DNA of 64,000 nt from assembly GCF_900104515.1 (NCBI RefSeq), contig NZ_FNJL01000015.1, positions 62,001-126,000 on the forward strand, read 5' to 3'. Origin of the DNA: Paracidovorax cattleyae (lineage in GTDB: Bacteria; Pseudomonadota; Gammaproteobacteria; Burkholderiales; Burkholderiaceae_C). Numbering within the stretch: position 1 is the first letter of the stretch; the number at the start of each line of letters is the position of its first letter. Positions 54,228-62,302 of the stretch are shown in pieces. The notes under the pieces were generated by a model. The model ran no database searches and was not told where the DNA came from. It saw nothing but the letters and a program-made list of their open reading frames with translations. The position numbers and the translations under genes were made by a program.

Positions 54228-55657
54228 GCGATACCCCTGCCTCCCCCCCGCTGCAGAGGCCGCCGCCCTCGCTGCGTGCGCGCCTGCTGCGCCACGTGCT
54301 GGTGCCGCTGGCGCTCACCTGGTTCGCGGGCACCGCCATCTCGGTGCTGGTGGCCAATGGGTTCACGCAGCGGGCCTTCGACCGGGCGCTGCTGGACGAT
54401 GCCTATGCGATTGCGGCCAATGTGCGGGTCAAGGGCGGGGCGCTGGACCTGGCGCTCAGCTCGCGCGAGCTCAAGTCGGTGCTGTTCGACCAGGTGGAGA
54501 CGGTGTACTTTGCCGTGCTGCTGCCCGACGGGTCGATGCTGTCGGGCAATGCCAGCCTGCCGGCGCCGCCGCCGCGCGACGAGGCCTACCGGTTCTCCGA
54601 CATCAGCTACCGGGGACGGGCGTTGCGGGCGGTGCGGGTGCGGGTGAGCGAGCCGCAGGCCTTCGAGGTCATCACCGCCCAGACGGTGCATGCGCGCAGC
54701 GCCATGCTGCGCAGCGTGCTGCTGTATTCGGTGGTGTCGCAGGTGCTGCTGCTGGGCGCGCTGGCGTTCTGGCTGCGCCGGGCCATCCAGGCGGATCTGC
54801 GGCCCCTGGCGGCCTTCCAGGCGGAGCTGGCGGGCCGCGATGCGCGGGGCCTCGAGCCGGTGCCGGTGCAGGCCTCCACGCGCGATCTGCAGCATCTGGG
54901 CGCCGCCGTGAACGGCCTGCTGGCGCGCGTGGCCGAGGGCGTGCGGGCGCAGCGGGAATTCGCGGGCAACGTGGCGCATGAGCTGCGCACGCCGCTGGCG
55001 GGCATCCGGGCGCTCGCGGCCTATGGCCTGGCCCACAAGGATCCTGCCGTGTGGCATGAGCAGCTCGCTGGCGTGGCTGCCAGCGAGGCCCGTGCCAGCC
55101 ACCTGGTGGACCAGCTGCTGGCCCTGGCGCTGGCCGACGAGGTGCGCGGCGCCGTGCCGCGGCAGCCCGTGGCGCTGGACGACCTGGCGCGGGACGCCGT
55201 GCTGCGCTTCCTGCCGCGTGCCGATGCGGCGGGCGTGGATCTGGGCGCGCGGGGGCTGGAGCAGCCCGTGGTGGTGCCGGGGCAGACCGTGCTGGTCGAG
55301 GGGGTGCTGGGCAACCTGATCGACAACGCGCTGCGCTATGGCCGTCCGGCGCAGGAAGGCGTCGCCCCGCGCATCACCGTGGAGATCGCGCACGAGGGGG
55401 CGGAGAACGGGGCCGGGGAAGTCGTGCTGTCGGTGGTGGACAACGGACCCGGCATCCCGCAGGGGCTGCGGACCGACCTGATGCAGCGCTGGGCCCAGGG
55501 CCGCGACGGCGAGCGCCTGGGGCAGGGCGCGGGATTGGGCCTGGCCATCGTGGCGCGCTATGCCGAACTGCTGGGCGCGCGCCTGGTGCTGGGCGCGGGC
55601 CCGGACGGGCAGGGGCTGCGGGTGGGGCTGGTGTTCGCGCCCCCGGAGCCGGCTTAG
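54224..55657 (+). CDS. Sensor histidine kinase partner of the czc response regulator
   Basis: The 477-residue membrane kinase has TM1 (about 28-47), a periplasmic sensor of roughly 110 residues, TM2 (about 163-183), a HAMP-like linker, the H box FAGNVAHELRTPLAG with the phospho-accepting H252, and the ATP-binding N, G1 and G2 boxes (NLIDNALRYG, DNGPGIPQG, GAGLGLAIV). It is translationally coupled to the response regulator gene by ATGA. The stop codon overlaps that of the opposing NIPSNAP gene. Metal sensing is inferred from the neighbourhood. Confidence 0.93.
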   Translation: MSDTPASPPLQRPPPSLRARLLRHVLVPLALTWFAGTAISVLVANGFTQRAFDRALLDDAYAIAANVRVKGGALDLALSSRELKSVLFDQVETVYFAVLLPDGSMLSGNASLPAPPPRDEAYRFSDISYRGRALRAVRVRVSEPQAFEVITAQTVHARSAMLRSVLLYSVVSQVLLLGALAFWLRRAIQADLRPLAAFQAELAGRDARGLEPVPVQASTRDLQHLGAAVNGLLARVAEGVRAQREFAGNVAHELRTPLAGIRALAAYGLAHKDPAVWHEQLAGVAASEARASHLVDQLLALALADEVRGAVPRQPVALDDLARDAVLRFLPRADAAGVDLGARGLEQPVVVPGQTVLVEGVLGNLIDNALRYGRPAQEGVAPRITVEIAHEGAENGAGEVVLSVVDNGPGIPQGLRTDLMQRWAQGRDGERLGQGAGLGLAIVARYAELLGARLVLGAGPDGQGLRVGLVFAPPEPA

Positions 55658-55980
55658 GCCGCTGAGGCCGCTTCTTCGCCGAACACCGGCCGGAAGAAGC
55701 TGCGCTCGTAGCTCACGATGCAGCGGGTCTCCTCCGCATACCGGAAGGCCGCGATGCATTCGGCGTCCTGCATCGACTGCTGGCGGTAGGTTTCGTAGGC
55801 GGCGAGCGAGGGAAAGGTGAACATCGCCAGCGCGATGTTGTTGGCACCTTCCGAGGGCAGGAAGTAGCCGTGGTGGCGGCCGCCGAACTTCTCCACGAGG
55901 GGAATCCAGAGCCGGCCGTAGTGCTCGAATTCGGCGAGCTTGTAGGGATCGACGATGTAGCGCAGGGTGCAGGTGATCAT
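55654..55980 (-). CDS. NIPSNAP family protein
   Basis: The 108-residue protein is a dimeric alpha-beta barrel of the NIPSNAP group: TCTLRYIVDPYKLAEFEHYG at the start, PLVEKFGGRHHGYFLPSEGAN, and FPSLAAYETYRQQSMQD. Function in bacteria is unknown. The gene converges on the kinase gene, with stop codons overlapping by three bases (TAA 55654-55656, TAG 55655-55657). The 191-base gap on its 5' side contains several short GC palindromes but no clear site. Confidence 0.88.
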   Translation of the reverse strand: MITCTLRYIVDPYKLAEFEHYGRLWIPLVEKFGGRHHGYFLPSEGANNIALAMFTFPSLAAYETYRQQSMQDAECIAAFRYAEETRCIVSYERSFFRPVFGEEAASAA

Positions 55981-56171
55981 GGCCCGATTGGACCGCATTT
56001 CCGGGGGTGGTGCGACCAGGCCCCTGAATCGTGGTCTTCTGGCCTCCAGAGGCCTTCCAGGGCCCTTCCGGGGCCTCTTCGGCTCCCCGGTCCCCCTTCT
56101 CCTCGCTGGCCCTGCGGTGCCGAGGGTGGAGCGTGCGGCCGCTGCGCAGTGCCGCGGCTGCACGGTCCTGC

Positions 56172-57302
56172 TCAGCCTTTTGCCGATGCGTCGAGCGTCG
56201 GGTAGTCGGTGTAGCCCTTCTCGCCGCCGCCGTAGAAGGTCTTGGAGTCCCACGGGTTGAGCGGTGCGTCCTTGCGCAGCCGTTCGACCAGGTCGGGGTT
56301 CGAGATGAAGGCCTTGCCGAAGGCGACGATGTCGGCACGGCCGCTGGCCACCGCCTCCATCGCCAGCGCGCGGTCGTAGGCGTTGTTGACCATCCAGGCG
56401 CCCTTGCCGCCGGCCTGGCGGTAGGCGGTCTTCAGCGCTTCGTAGTCGAACGGACGGTCTTCCAACTCGCGCGGGCCGCCGGTGGAGCCTTCGATGACGT
56501 GGACATAGGCCAGGCCCAGCGGCGCGAGCTGGCGGATCACGTAGTCGAACAGCGGCTGCGGATCGGCATCGACGATGTCGTTGGCCGGCGTGACGGGCGA
56601 GAGGCGGATGCCCACCTTGCCGCCCCCGATCGCGTCCACCACGGCGCGCGTGGCTTCGAGCAGCAGGCGGGCGCGGTTCTCGATGCTGCCGCCGTAGTCG
56701 TCGGTGCGCCGGTTGGCGCCGGTCTTGAGGAACTGGTCCAGCAGGTAGCCGTTGGCGCCGTGGATCTCCACGCCGTCGAAGCCGGCCGTCTCCACCGCAT
56801 TGCGCGCGGCGGCGGCGTAGTCGTGGACGATGCCGGGCAGCTCTTCGGCATCCAGCGCACGCGGCTCCGAGGTGGCGGCGAAATGCCCCTGGCCGGTGGC
56901 CTTGTCGATCAGGTAGGTCTTGGACTTGGCGGCGATGGCGGAGGGCGCCACGGGGGCGCCGCCGTCGGGCTGCAGGTCGTTGTGGGAGATGCGGCCCACG
57001 TGCCAGAGCTGGGTGACGATCCTGCCGCCGCGCTCATGGACCGCGGCGGTGACCTTCTTCCACCCGTCGAGCTGTTCGGTGCTGTACAGGCCCGGCACGT
57101 CCGCATAACCCTGGCCCTGGTGGCTGATGGCCGTGGCCTCGGTGATCAGCAGGCCGGCGGTGGCGCGCTGGGCGTAGTAGGTGGCGGTGATGTCCTTGGG
57201 GACCGCATTCGGCGAGCGGTTGCGCGTGAGCGGCGCCATGGCGATGCGGTTGGCGAGCTGCAGGGCGCCGGCCTGGACGGGATCGAAAAGCGTATGGGAC
57301 AA
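56172..57302 (-). CDS. nemA: Old yellow enzyme family reductase (NemA-like)
   Basis: The 376-residue FMN-dependent ene-reductase is close by eye to N-ethylmaleimide reductase: NRIAMAPLTRNRSPNAVPKD, TAGLLITEATAISHQGQGY, QLWHVGRISHNDLQPDGG, and FDGVEIHGANGYLLDQFLK with the substrate-binding His-Asn pair. It reduces activated alkenes and nitro-compounds with NAD(P)H. Translation must begin at TTG (57300-57302, reading LSHTLFDPV), eight bases after GAGGT; no ATG or GTG fits the family start. It diverges from tauA across a 328-base gap. Confidence 0.93.
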   Translation of the reverse strand: MSHTLFDPVQAGALQLANRIAMAPLTRNRSPNAVPKDITATYYAQRATAGLLITEATAISHQGQGYADVPGLYSTEQLDGWKKVTAAVHERGGRIVTQLWHVGRISHNDLQPDGGAPVAPSAIAAKSKTYLIDKATGQGHFAATSEPRALDAEELPGIVHDYAAAARNAVETAGFDGVEIHGANGYLLDQFLKTGANRRTDDYGGSIENRARLLLEATRAVVDAIGGGKVGIRLSPVTPANDIVDADPQPLFDYVIRQLAPLGLAYVHVIEGSTGGPRELEDRPFDYEALKTAYRQAGGKGAWMVNNAYDRALAMEAVASGRADIVAFGKAFISNPDLVERLRKDAPLNPWDSKTFYGGGEKGYTDYPTLDASAKG

Positions 57303-57508
57303 GGGAATACCTCTTTCGAAAAAGTGGGGTGGAAGCGGGGTGGGGCAAAGGCCCGGGCCGGGCCCTCCACGGCAGGGAGCGACGTTACCGCGTTTGCGCT
57401 TTTCCTGCAGTGGGACTGCGCCGCGACGGGATATGCGAGTCGTGCCAGCGAAATCGCAGCAACGGCGGCGCAACGCAGCTCCTTCGAGACAGCCCGCTTA
57501 TCTGTTTT

Positions 57509-57524
57509 GCGCATGAATATGCGC
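57509..57524. promoter_or_regulatory. Palindrome between nemA and tauA, possible operator
   Basis: GCGCAT-GAAT-ATGCGC is a perfect 6-base dyad, and the flanks add a looser TTTTGC/GCAAA match. It lies 107 bases before tauA and 207 before nemA. Nothing else could be assigned in the 57303-57630 gap; a start-like AGAGG lies before tauA. Confidence 0.4.
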
Positions 57525-57630
57525 GCAAACGGCGCTTCGGCGCCGGAAAGGCCCTTCCTACGATGGCTGGACCTGGCCACGGCCGGGTTCTTCTTCTCCA
57601 CCATCACGATCCAACAGAGGGGTTATCCAG

Positions 57631-58680
57631 ATGCCGATCCAGCCGGGCCAGAGCACGTCATCCACCCGCCGCCGCGCCCTGCAGGGCACGGCCCTGCTGC
57701 TGGCCTGCAGCCTGCTGTGCGGCACCGCCGCCATGGCCCAGGCGAAAAAGGAAGTGGTGATCGGCTACCAGGACATGGTCGTGCCCTGGCGCCATGCGCA
57801 GGAGACGAAAGAAGTCGAGCGGCGCACCGGCTACCAGGTGACCTACCGCAAGCTCGGCAGCGGGGCCGAGGTGGTGCGCGCCCTCGCCTCCGGGGCCATC
57901 CAGATCGGCGAGGCCGGCTCGTCCCCCATCGCGGCGGCGCTGTCGCAGGGCGTGCCGATCGAGGTGTTCTGGGTGCTGGACAACATCAACGACGCCGAGG
58001 CGCTGGTCGCGCGCAACGGTTCCGGCGTGAACTCGCTGGCCGACCTGAAGGGCAGGAAGATCGGCCTGCCCTTCGTTTCCACTACTCACTTCCATGCGCT
58101 GGTGGCGCTACAGGACGCAGGCATCGATCCCAGGACCGTGCGCATCGTGAACCTGCGGCCGCCGGAGATCCTGGCCGCCTGGGAACGCGGCGATATCGAC
58201 GCCACCTTCGTCTGGGACCCGGTGCTCGCCAAGGTCAAGCAGAGCGGCAAGGTGCTGGTCACTTCCGGGCAGATCGCGGCGAAGACCGGCAAGGCCACGT
58301 TCGACGCCCTGGCCGTGAACAAGGAGTTTGCGCGTGCCCATGACGCCTTCCTGACCCGGTTCGTGCAGGTGCTGGCCGATGCGGACAAGGCCTACACCGC
58401 AAACAGGGCGGCGTGGACGGTCGATGCCGCGCCCGTGCAGTCGATTGCCAAATGGTCCGGTGCCGAGGCCCGGGCGGTGCCGGCCAGCCTCTCGCTCTAT
58501 GCCTTCGTGCCGCCGGCCGAGCAGGCGGGATCCCAATGGCTGGGCGGCGGCAAGGAATCCGGGGTGGCGAAGTCACTGGCCGCGACCGCCGCTTTCCTGA
58601 AAGAGCAGGGGACGGTGCAATCCATATTGCCCGATTATTCGGTGGGCGTGAACCCGGCGTGGGTGCAACGTGCGCGCTGA
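57631..58680 (+). CDS. tauA: Taurine ABC transporter, periplasmic binding protein
   Basis: The 349-residue precursor has a twin-arginine-like start ([16 protein letters not shown]) and a signal peptide ending AAMAQ. The mature sequence matches Tau[92 protein letters not shown] (in parts). It binds taurine or related sulphonates. The stop overlaps the tauB GTG start by eleven bases, so tauABC is one operon. The alpha-ketoglutarate dioxygenase TauD is not next to it. Confidence 0.92.
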   Translation: MPIQPGQSTSSTRRRALQGTALLLACSLLCGTAAMAQAKKEVVIGYQDMVVPWRHAQETKEVERRTGYQVTYRKLGSGAEVVRALASGAIQIGEAGSSPIAAALSQGVPIEVFWVLDNINDAEALVARNGSGVNSLADLKGRKIGLPFVSTTHFHALVALQDAGIDPRTVRIVNLRPPEILAAWERGDIDATFVWDPVLAKVKQSGKVLVTSGQIAAKTGKATFDALAVNKEFARAHDAFLTRFVQVLADADKAYTANRAAWTVDAAPVQSIAKWSGAEARAVPASLSLYAFVPPAEQAGSQWLGGGKESGVAKSLAATAAFLKEQGTVQSILPDYSVGVNPAWVQRAR

Positions 58681-59509
58681 ACAGGGCGTGGCCGCGGGAG
58701 GCGTCGCTGCGGGCCGCGGAGGCGGCGGGGCGTTGTCCGTGCGCGGCGTGAGCGTGCGCTATGCCGGCACCGACCAGCCCGCGCTGCAGGACGTCCATCT
58801 CGACATCGCCGCCGGGGAACTGGTCGTGGCGCTGGGGGCTTCGGGATGCGGCAAGACCACGCTGCTGAACTGCATGGCCGGCTTCACCGAGCCCTCCGCC
58901 GGCAGCATCGTGCTGGATGGCCGTCCGGTCACGGGGCCGGGCGCCGAGCGTGGCGTGGTGTTCCAGAAGCATGCCCTCATGCCGTGGCTGAACGTGATCG
59001 ACAACGTGGCGCTGGGCCTGCGGCTGCGGGGTGTTTCACGTGAAACCCGCCAGCGCCTGGCGTTCGAGCGTTTGGCCCAGGTGGGGCTGGAGGCGTTCGC
59101 GCAGGCGCCTGTCTGGCGGCTGTCGGGCGGCATGCAGCAACGCGTGGGCATTGCCCGTGCCCTGGCCAGCGACCCGCAGGTACTGCTCATGGACGAGCCT
59201 TTCAGCGCGCTGGACGCCTTCACGCGCGAATCGCTGCAGGAGCTGGTGCTGCGGCTGTGGCAAGGCTCAGGCAAGACGATTTTCTTCATCACGCATGACG
59301 TGGAGGAGGCGCTGTTCCTCGCTTCGCGCCTGATCGTGATGGCACCACGCCCGGGCCGCATCGACCGGCAGCATGCGCTGGATTTCAATCAACAGTTCCT
59401 GGCGGGCCAGCCCGCCCGCGTGGTGAAATCCGGCACCGCGTTCATCGCACGGCGCGAGCAGGTGCTCGACGAGGTGGCTCCGTCGCTGGAGCCAGCCGCC
59501 CATGCCTGA
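58670..59509 (+). CDS. tauB: Taurine ABC transporter, ATP-binding protein
   Basis: The 279-residue ATPase shows Walker [10 protein letters not shown] (about 57-65), the TauB-like [18 protein letters not shown] with the Q loop, the signature [16 protein letters not shown], Walker [17 protein letters not shown] and the H loop [10 protein letters not shown]. The GTG start at 58670 overlaps tauA. An ATG/GTG later would lose nothing conserved, as the first 20 residues are Gly/Ala-rich. A parS sequence lies inside the gene and encodes VSRET near residue 123. Confidence 0.93.
   Translation: MRAEQGVAAGGVAAGRGGGGALSVRGVSVRYAGTDQPALQDVHLDIAAGELVVALGASGCGKTTLLNCMAGFTEPSAGSIVLDGRPVTGPGAERGVVFQKHALMPWLNVIDNVALGLRLRGVSRETRQRLAFERLAQVGLEAFAQAPVWRLSGGMQQRVGIARALASDPQVLLMDEPFSALDAFTRESLQELVLRLWQGSGKTIFFITHDVEEALFLASRLIVMAPRPGRIDRQHALDFNQQFLAGQPARVVKSGTAFIARREQVLDEVAPSLEPAAHA
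59032..59047. promoter_or_regulatory. parS site (ParB binding), one mismatch, inside tauB
   Basis: TGTTTCACGTGAAACC matches the parS consensus TGTTTCACGTGAAACA at 15 of 16 bases, with a perfect 14-base dyad core. ParB binds such sites near the origin to load SMC and drive segregation. Confidence 0.85.
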
Positions 59510-60410
59510 AGACCTCCTGATGCCATCGCCTCCGGGGACTGCCGCGCAGCCGAAGCGAGAGGAGGCGGAACCGAAGGCGGCACCCCGGCGGGCCGTGCTG
59601 CCGTCCCCCTTGCGCGCCGTGTCGCCCTACCGTTTGCCGGGCCAGGGGCCGAGCCGGGGCCTGAGCGTGGCCTGTGTCGCCGCGCTCGCGCTGCTGTGGT
59701 GGCTGGCCACGCAACTGCAGTGGGTCCCACCGCTGTTCCTGCCCGCACCCCAGGCCGTGCTGCTGGCGCTGCGCGATGCCTGGGAGGGCCGTATCCAGGG
59801 CGGGGAGCCCCTGTGGCGGCACCTGCAGTGGAGCGCGATCCGGGTCTTCGGCGCCTTCGTGCTCGCGGCCCTGACGGCGGTTCCCGTCGGCATCGCCATG
59901 GGCGTGAGCCGCGTGGCGCGCGGCGTGTTCGATCCACCCATCGAGTTCTACCGGCCGCTGCCACCGCTGGCCTACCTGCCACTCATCGTCATATGGTTCG
60001 GCATCGACGAAACGGCGAAGATTCTGCTGATCTACCTGGCCTGCTTCGCGCCCATCGCGCTGGCGGCACATGCCGGCGTGCGCAGCGCGAGCGTGGAGCA
60101 GATCAATGCCGCGCTGTCGTTGGGCGCGAGCCGCTGGCAACTGGTGCGGCATGTGATCGTGCCGGCGGCACTGCCGGAAATTCTGGTGGGGCTGCGCATC
60201 GCCATCGGTTTTGGCTGGACCACCCTGGTGGCTGCGGAAATGGTGGCGGCGACGGTGGGCATCGGGCAGATGGTGCTCAATGCCTCGAACTTCCTGCGCA
60301 CCGATCTTGTGGTGGCCGGCATCCTGGTGATCGGCCTGGTGGCCTGGACGTTCGATCTGGGCATGCGCTGGGTGGAGGCCCGCGCGGTGCCCTGGAAGGG
60401 ACGGGCCTGA
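59502..60410 (+). CDS. tauC: Taurine ABC transporter, permease
   Basis: The 302-residue inner-membrane protein belongs to the TauC/SsuC/NrtB permeases. After a Pro/Arg-rich N-terminal extension of about 50 residues there are six helices, and the cytoplasmic coupling motif [20 protein letters not shown] in EAA-loop position (about 206-225). [19 protein letters not shown] and [19 protein letters not shown] are family hallmarks. It overlaps tauB by eight bases and ends the operon. Confidence 0.93.
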   Translation: MPEDLLMPSPPGTAAQPKREEAEPKAAPRRAVLPSPLRAVSPYRLPGQGPSRGLSVACVAALALLWWLATQLQWVPPLFLPAPQAVLLALRDAWEGRIQGGEPLWRHLQWSAIRVFGAFVLAALTAVPVGIAMGVSRVARGVFDPPIEFYRPLPPLAYLPLIVIWFGIDETAKILLIYLACFAPIALAAHAGVRSASVEQINAALSLGASRWQLVRHVIVPAALPEILVGLRIAIGFGWTTLVAAEMVAATVGIGQMVLNASNFLRTDLVVAGILVIGLVAWTFDLGMRWVEARAVPWKGRA

Positions 60411-60448
60411 ACGTGGGCCCGTCCTGTTCCTGAAAGCCTGGGGAGGGC

Positions 60449-61057
60449 TTACTTCTGCAGGCCCTCTGCCTTGAGGGCGGCCTGTACGGCCGGGCGGGCG
60501 CCCACGCGCGCCAGATAGGCCTGCAGGTGCTGGAGGCCGGACAGGTCCACACCCACGTGCTTGCCCCAGCTGCTGACGGTGAACAGGTAGCCGTCCGCCA
60601 CGGAGAAATGCTCGCCCATCAGCCATTCCTTGCCGGCGAGCTGCTCGTCCAGCCACTGGAAGCGCGACAGCAGCTTCTCGCGCACGATGGGCTTATAGGC
60701 ATCGGGCGTGTTGGGCTGGAAAAGCGGGCTGTGGCCCTTGTGCAGTTCCGTGCCGATGAAGTTCAGCCACTCCTGCAGGCGGTAGCGTGCCAGCGTGCCG
60801 TTGGCGGGCGCCAGGTTCTTGTGGGGCGCCTGGTCGGCGATGTATTGCACGATGGCAGGGCCTTCGCGCAGGCGGGTGCCGTCGTCGAGCTCCAGGACCG
60901 GCACGTAGCCGAGGGGGTTGATGGTGTAGAAGTCGGTCCCGTCCTGGAGCTTGTGGCTCTTCGTGCTGGCGAGCACGGGGGTGAACGCCAGGCCGGCCTC
61001 GTGCAGGGCGATGTGCGGGGAGAGCGAGCAGGCACCAGGACTGTAGTAGAGCTTCAT
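60449..61057 (-). CDS. gst: Glutathione S-transferase, beta class
   Basis: The 202-residue protein begins MKLYYSPGACSLSPHIALHE, the bacterial beta-class signature with the catalytic C10. NPLGYVPVLELDDGT and LREGPAIVQYIAD form the glutathione site, and LNFIGTELHKGHSPLF with its histidine belongs to the second domain. It conjugates glutathione to electrophiles and can act as a glutathione-dependent reductase. It converges on tauC and seems to be a single gene. Confidence 0.95.
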   Translation of the reverse strand: MKLYYSPGACSLSPHIALHEAGLAFTPVLASTKSHKLQDGTDFYTINPLGYVPVLELDDGTRLREGPAIVQYIADQAPHKNLAPANGTLARYRLQEWLNFIGTELHKGHSPLFQPNTPDAYKPIVREKLLSRFQWLDEQLAGKEWLMGEHFSVADGYLFTVSSWGKHVGVDLSGLQHLQAYLARVGARPAVQAALKAEGLQK

Positions 61058-61147
61058 GGTCAGGTTCTGAAGTCAGTGGAACAAGCCTGCCATGCTATAG
61101 CGAAGCGAACGTTCGTGCTGTCGGCCTGCGAGCCGTCACGAACGAGG

Positions 61148-61423
61148 TCACGCCGGGCGCCATGCGGGCTGGGTGGCAGCCTCCATCTGTCCGAGCCAGA
61201 CCAGTGCATGCTCCCGGCCGGTGCCGCACATGTCCTCGGAGGGGCGCAGGGACGCGCAGACTGCCGGCCGCTCGGCGCTGCCGAAAATCCGGCAGCGTAG
61301 CTGGCTGTCGAGCTGGACGCAGGGAACCCCGGCAGGCTTGCCGGAGGGCATGCCGGGAATGGGGCTGGTGATGGAGGGGGCGATGCAGCAGGCACCGCAC
61401 CCCGGCCGGCATGCCAGGGCCAT
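61148..61423 (-). CDS. Short YkgJ-type cysteine cluster protein
   Basis: The 91-residue protein holds the motif [13 protein letters not shown] near residues 5-17 and later cysteines in [30 protein letters not shown]. This is the zinc/iron-binding YkgJ (UPF0153) pattern in short form; the function is unknown. The ATG at 61421-61423 lies five bases after the stop of the FMN reductase gene on the same strand, so the two are probably co-transcribed. Confidence 0.88.
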   Translation of the reverse strand: MALACRPGCGACCIAPSITSPIPGMPSGKPAGVPCVQLDSQLRCRIFGSAERPAVCASLRPSEDMCGTGREHALVWLGQMEAATQPAWRPA

Positions 61424-61428
61424 GGGAG

Positions 61429-62010
61429 TCAGGCGGTCAGGCGGCCGGCGGCCCAACGCACCTGGTCCACGACGGCGCGTACGCGGCCGTTGTGTGCTGC
61501 GTCCACGAAGCCGTCCTGCGCGTCGAAGGCGCTGCCCGCATGCCCGAGGGCGAAGGCCTGTGGTGCCAGCCAGCATTCCAGGTTGATGAGCAGGGGTGCC
61601 AGGTGGCTTTGCGACCGCAGGCCGCCCAGGCCACCGGGCGAGGCGCTCAGCATGCCCACCACCTTGCCGCGGAAGGGCAGGGTGCCGTCGCTCCAGACCG
61701 GGTGGCCCGCCACCGGGCTGGACGCCCAGTCGATGGTGTTCTTGAGCAGCGCGGTATAGCTGCCGTTGTACTCGGGCGAGCACACGATCCACCCCGCATG
61801 GGCGTGCAGGATCTCCTTGAGCCGCACCACGTCGGCAGGGGTGCCCTGTGCCTCGAGGTCCGCGTTGTAGAGCGGGATGTCGAAGTCCGACAGCTCCAGC
61901 AGCGTGGTGTCCGCGCCCGCGGCGCGGGCAATGCCGGCGGCGGCGCGCGCCAGCCGGCGGTTGAGGGATTGCTGGCGGGTGCTGCCCGCGAAGACGAGGA
62001 TTTTTGGCAT
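61429..62010 (-). CDS. NAD(P)H-dependent FMN reductase
   Basis: The 193-residue flavodoxin-fold protein has the phosphate loop [15 protein letters not shown] (about 7-21) and the family motif [20 protein letters not shown] (about 82-101), as in SsuE/ArsH/YieF-type reductases. It should reduce FMN or quinones with NAD(P)H. Given tauABC nearby, a link to sulphonate use (SsuE-like) is possible but weak. An in-frame ATG at 62019 is an alternative start. A perfect parS site lies 46 bases upstream. Confidence 0.92.
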   Translation of the reverse strand: MPKILVFAGSTRQQSLNRRLARAAAGIARAAGADTTLLELSDFDIPLYNADLEAQGTPADVVRLKEILHAHAGWIVCSPEYNGSYTALLKNTIDWASSPVAGHPVWSDGTLPFRGKVVGMLSASPGGLGGLRSQSHLAPLLINLECWLAPQAFALGHAGSAFDAQDGFVDAAHNGRVRAVVDQVRWAAGRLTA

Positions 62011-62055
62011 GGCCCGCATTGCAACACAGGGCCGGGACAGGAATCCTGCAAGCCG

Positions 62056-62071
62056 TGTTTCACGTGAAACA
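62056..62071. promoter_or_regulatory. parS site, perfect, intergenic
   Basis: TGTTTCACGTGAAACA, the exact 16-base parS consensus, lies between the FMN reductase gene and mnmG. Nothing else was recognised in the rest of this 292-base gap. Confidence 0.95.
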
Positions 62072-62302
62072 ACGTGCCGGACACCCTGGCCGCGCCCAGG
62101 GCGTTCTGCCCGAGGGTGGCGCGCGCATGTCCGAAGTGGGAAAATCCCGGCCTTCCCCATTCACCCATCCGCTGACCCGGTTTCGGTGGTGCCGGCCTGC
62201 TGCCGGGGCCAGAAGGGTCAAGGTGCGCGCCGGCGGCCCGGTGTGCGCCCTCCTTATCGGTAACGGGCCGCCCCCTCATTCGAGGTCCCCGGAGCAGTTT
62301 GC

